Position numbers and translations under genes: made by a program | In this document: positions 5,089 through 5,383 of the stretch, one piece after another | How positions within the stretch are numbered: position 1 is the stretch's first letter | How the letters are laid out: every line of letters begins with the position of its first letter | Notes under the pieces: model-generated | Told to the model about the DNA's origin: nothing | Databases searched by the model: none | Seen by the model: only the letters and a program-made list of their open reading frames with translations | Source of the DNA: JBBRMQ01 sp038230775 | Lineage (GTDB): Bacteria; Acidobacteriota; Thermoanaerobaculia; Gp7-AA8 | Length of the DNA: 5,383 nucleotides | Direction: 5' to 3' | NCBI GenBank assembly: GCA_038230775.1 | Contig: JBBRMQ010000267.1 | Location: 1-5,383 of the forward strand

Positions 5089-5142
5089 ATCTCAACGGGT
5101 CAGATCGTGCTGAACGCCGCGGTCTACCGCAGAATTCTCGCG

Positions 5143-5148
5143 AATATA
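5143..5148 (-). promoter_or_regulatory. Possible -10 element upstream of the SRP RNA
   Basis: TATATT on the minus strand (5148-5143) is the best -10-like hexamer in the 129-base gap upstream of the SRP RNA. It would start transcription near 5136, about 36-48 bases before the RNA, so a 5' leader would need trimming; a small GCGGT-AG-ACCGC hairpin (5130-5119) lies in that leader. No convincing -35 hexamer is present. The rest of the gap (5101-5229) holds nothing else I can support. Confidence 0.25.
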
Positions 5149-5229
5149 CTCCGCCGCCCGGACATCTGGCGCCGCTTGTCCGATGCTTCTGGTCGCTTCG
5201 GGGCAATGAACCGGATCCCGAAGTCGCGC

Positions 5230-5370
5230 CTACAGCATGTCGAAGACCCAGAACTTCCCTTCGCCGACTTCCTGCAGACGAATGACGTAAGGAGGCTCCT
5301 TGGTCAGCGAGAAGATCATCCTCGCCAGCCGAACCGGATCCTGAACTTCGACCGTCCACGCTTCCACCAT
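5230..5370 (-). CDS. Small hypothetical protein, or C-terminal end of a longer gene
   Basis: An open frame on the minus strand ends at TAG 5232-5230. From the ATG at 5370 it encodes 46 residues, starting MVEAWTVEVQDPVRLARMIF and ending GKFWVFDML. The frame stays open through the last four codons to the window edge (reading G-K-G-R), so it may be the tail of a longer protein. The ATG is nonetheless plausible, because AAAAGG lies four bases before it. Codon third positions are strongly G/C, as in real genes of this window, and the residue mix looks like a folded alpha/beta segment rather than an out-of-frame arginine-rich shadow. I do not recognise the family and assign no function. It ends 129 bases upstream of the SRP RNA on the same strand. 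Confidence 0.6.
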   Translation of the reverse strand: MVEAWTVEVQDPVRLARMIFSLTKEPPYVIRLQEVGEGKFWVFDML

Positions 5371-5383
5371 GCGGCCTTTTCCC

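Noticed and set aside
4961..5151. GAGTATAT (4961-4968) and ATATACTC (5144-5151) form an 8-bp inverted pair flanking the SRP RNA
   Set aside because: Eight bases over about 190 positions is weak evidence. The similarity may only reflect two -10-like sequences; no longer arms or duplications support a mobile element.
1..5383. Search for defence systems, CRISPR arrays, transposases, phage genes or tRNAs
   Set aside because: No direct repeat array, transposase, integrase or tRNA-like cloverleaf was seen on either strand.

Overview
The window is a GC-rich bacterial chromosome segment. Every gene I can support lies on the minus strand, so transcription runs from high to low coordinates. The conserved genes are housekeeping ones. 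Three things suggest an Acidobacteriota-like (possibly Thermoanaerobaculia-type) or myxobacterial/deltaproteobacterial relative: an MglB-MglA pair very close to the Myxococcus proteins, a secreted beta-propeller-like protein, and intergenic palindromic repeats of the type '(A)TCCCGAGCGCAGCGAGGGATC'. The assignment is an inference from family resemblance; there is no rRNA or other taxonomic marker here.

Layout in transcription order. (1) 5230-5383: the end of, or all of, a small protein of unknown function (46 codons from its only visible ATG). (2) 4989-5088: the small bacterial signal recognition particle RNA (ffs, 4.5S type), with a possible extra terminal helix reaching 4977 and 5100. (3) 3122-4953: dnaX, ybaB and recR, a classic replication/repair operon whose genes overlap by four bases (ATGA, then TTGA). 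(4) 2397-2531: a non-coding gap with two perfect short palindromes. (5) 1386-2396: a lineage-specific secreted protein with about six repeats of roughly 50 residues. (6) 1299-1385: a gap with an extended -10-like sequence inside a perfect TGTATA-TGC-TATACA palindrome. (7) 217-1298: mglB and mglA, overlapping by ATGA; these encode the cell-polarity GTPase and its Roadblock-domain GTPase-activating partner. (8) 102-216: a gap filled by an imperfect inverted repeat. (9) 1-101: the first 33 codons of a YvcK/CofD-like gene.

How the parts fit together: the SRP RNA supports membrane targeting of proteins. DnaX is the clamp-loader subunit of DNA polymerase III. YbaB is a nucleoid-associated protein and RecR acts in recombinational gap repair. 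MglB and MglA form a spatial switch that in Myxococcus sets the front-rear axis, and YvcK proteins are linked to carbon metabolism and cell-wall synthesis. I see no mobile element genes, CRISPR array, phage genes or defence system. The most interesting points are the mglBA-yvcK neighbourhood, the unterminated SRP RNA/dnaX junction with a possible leaderless dnaX promoter, the palindrome over the mglB promoter region, and the palindromic repeats bordering the accessory gene and mglA.
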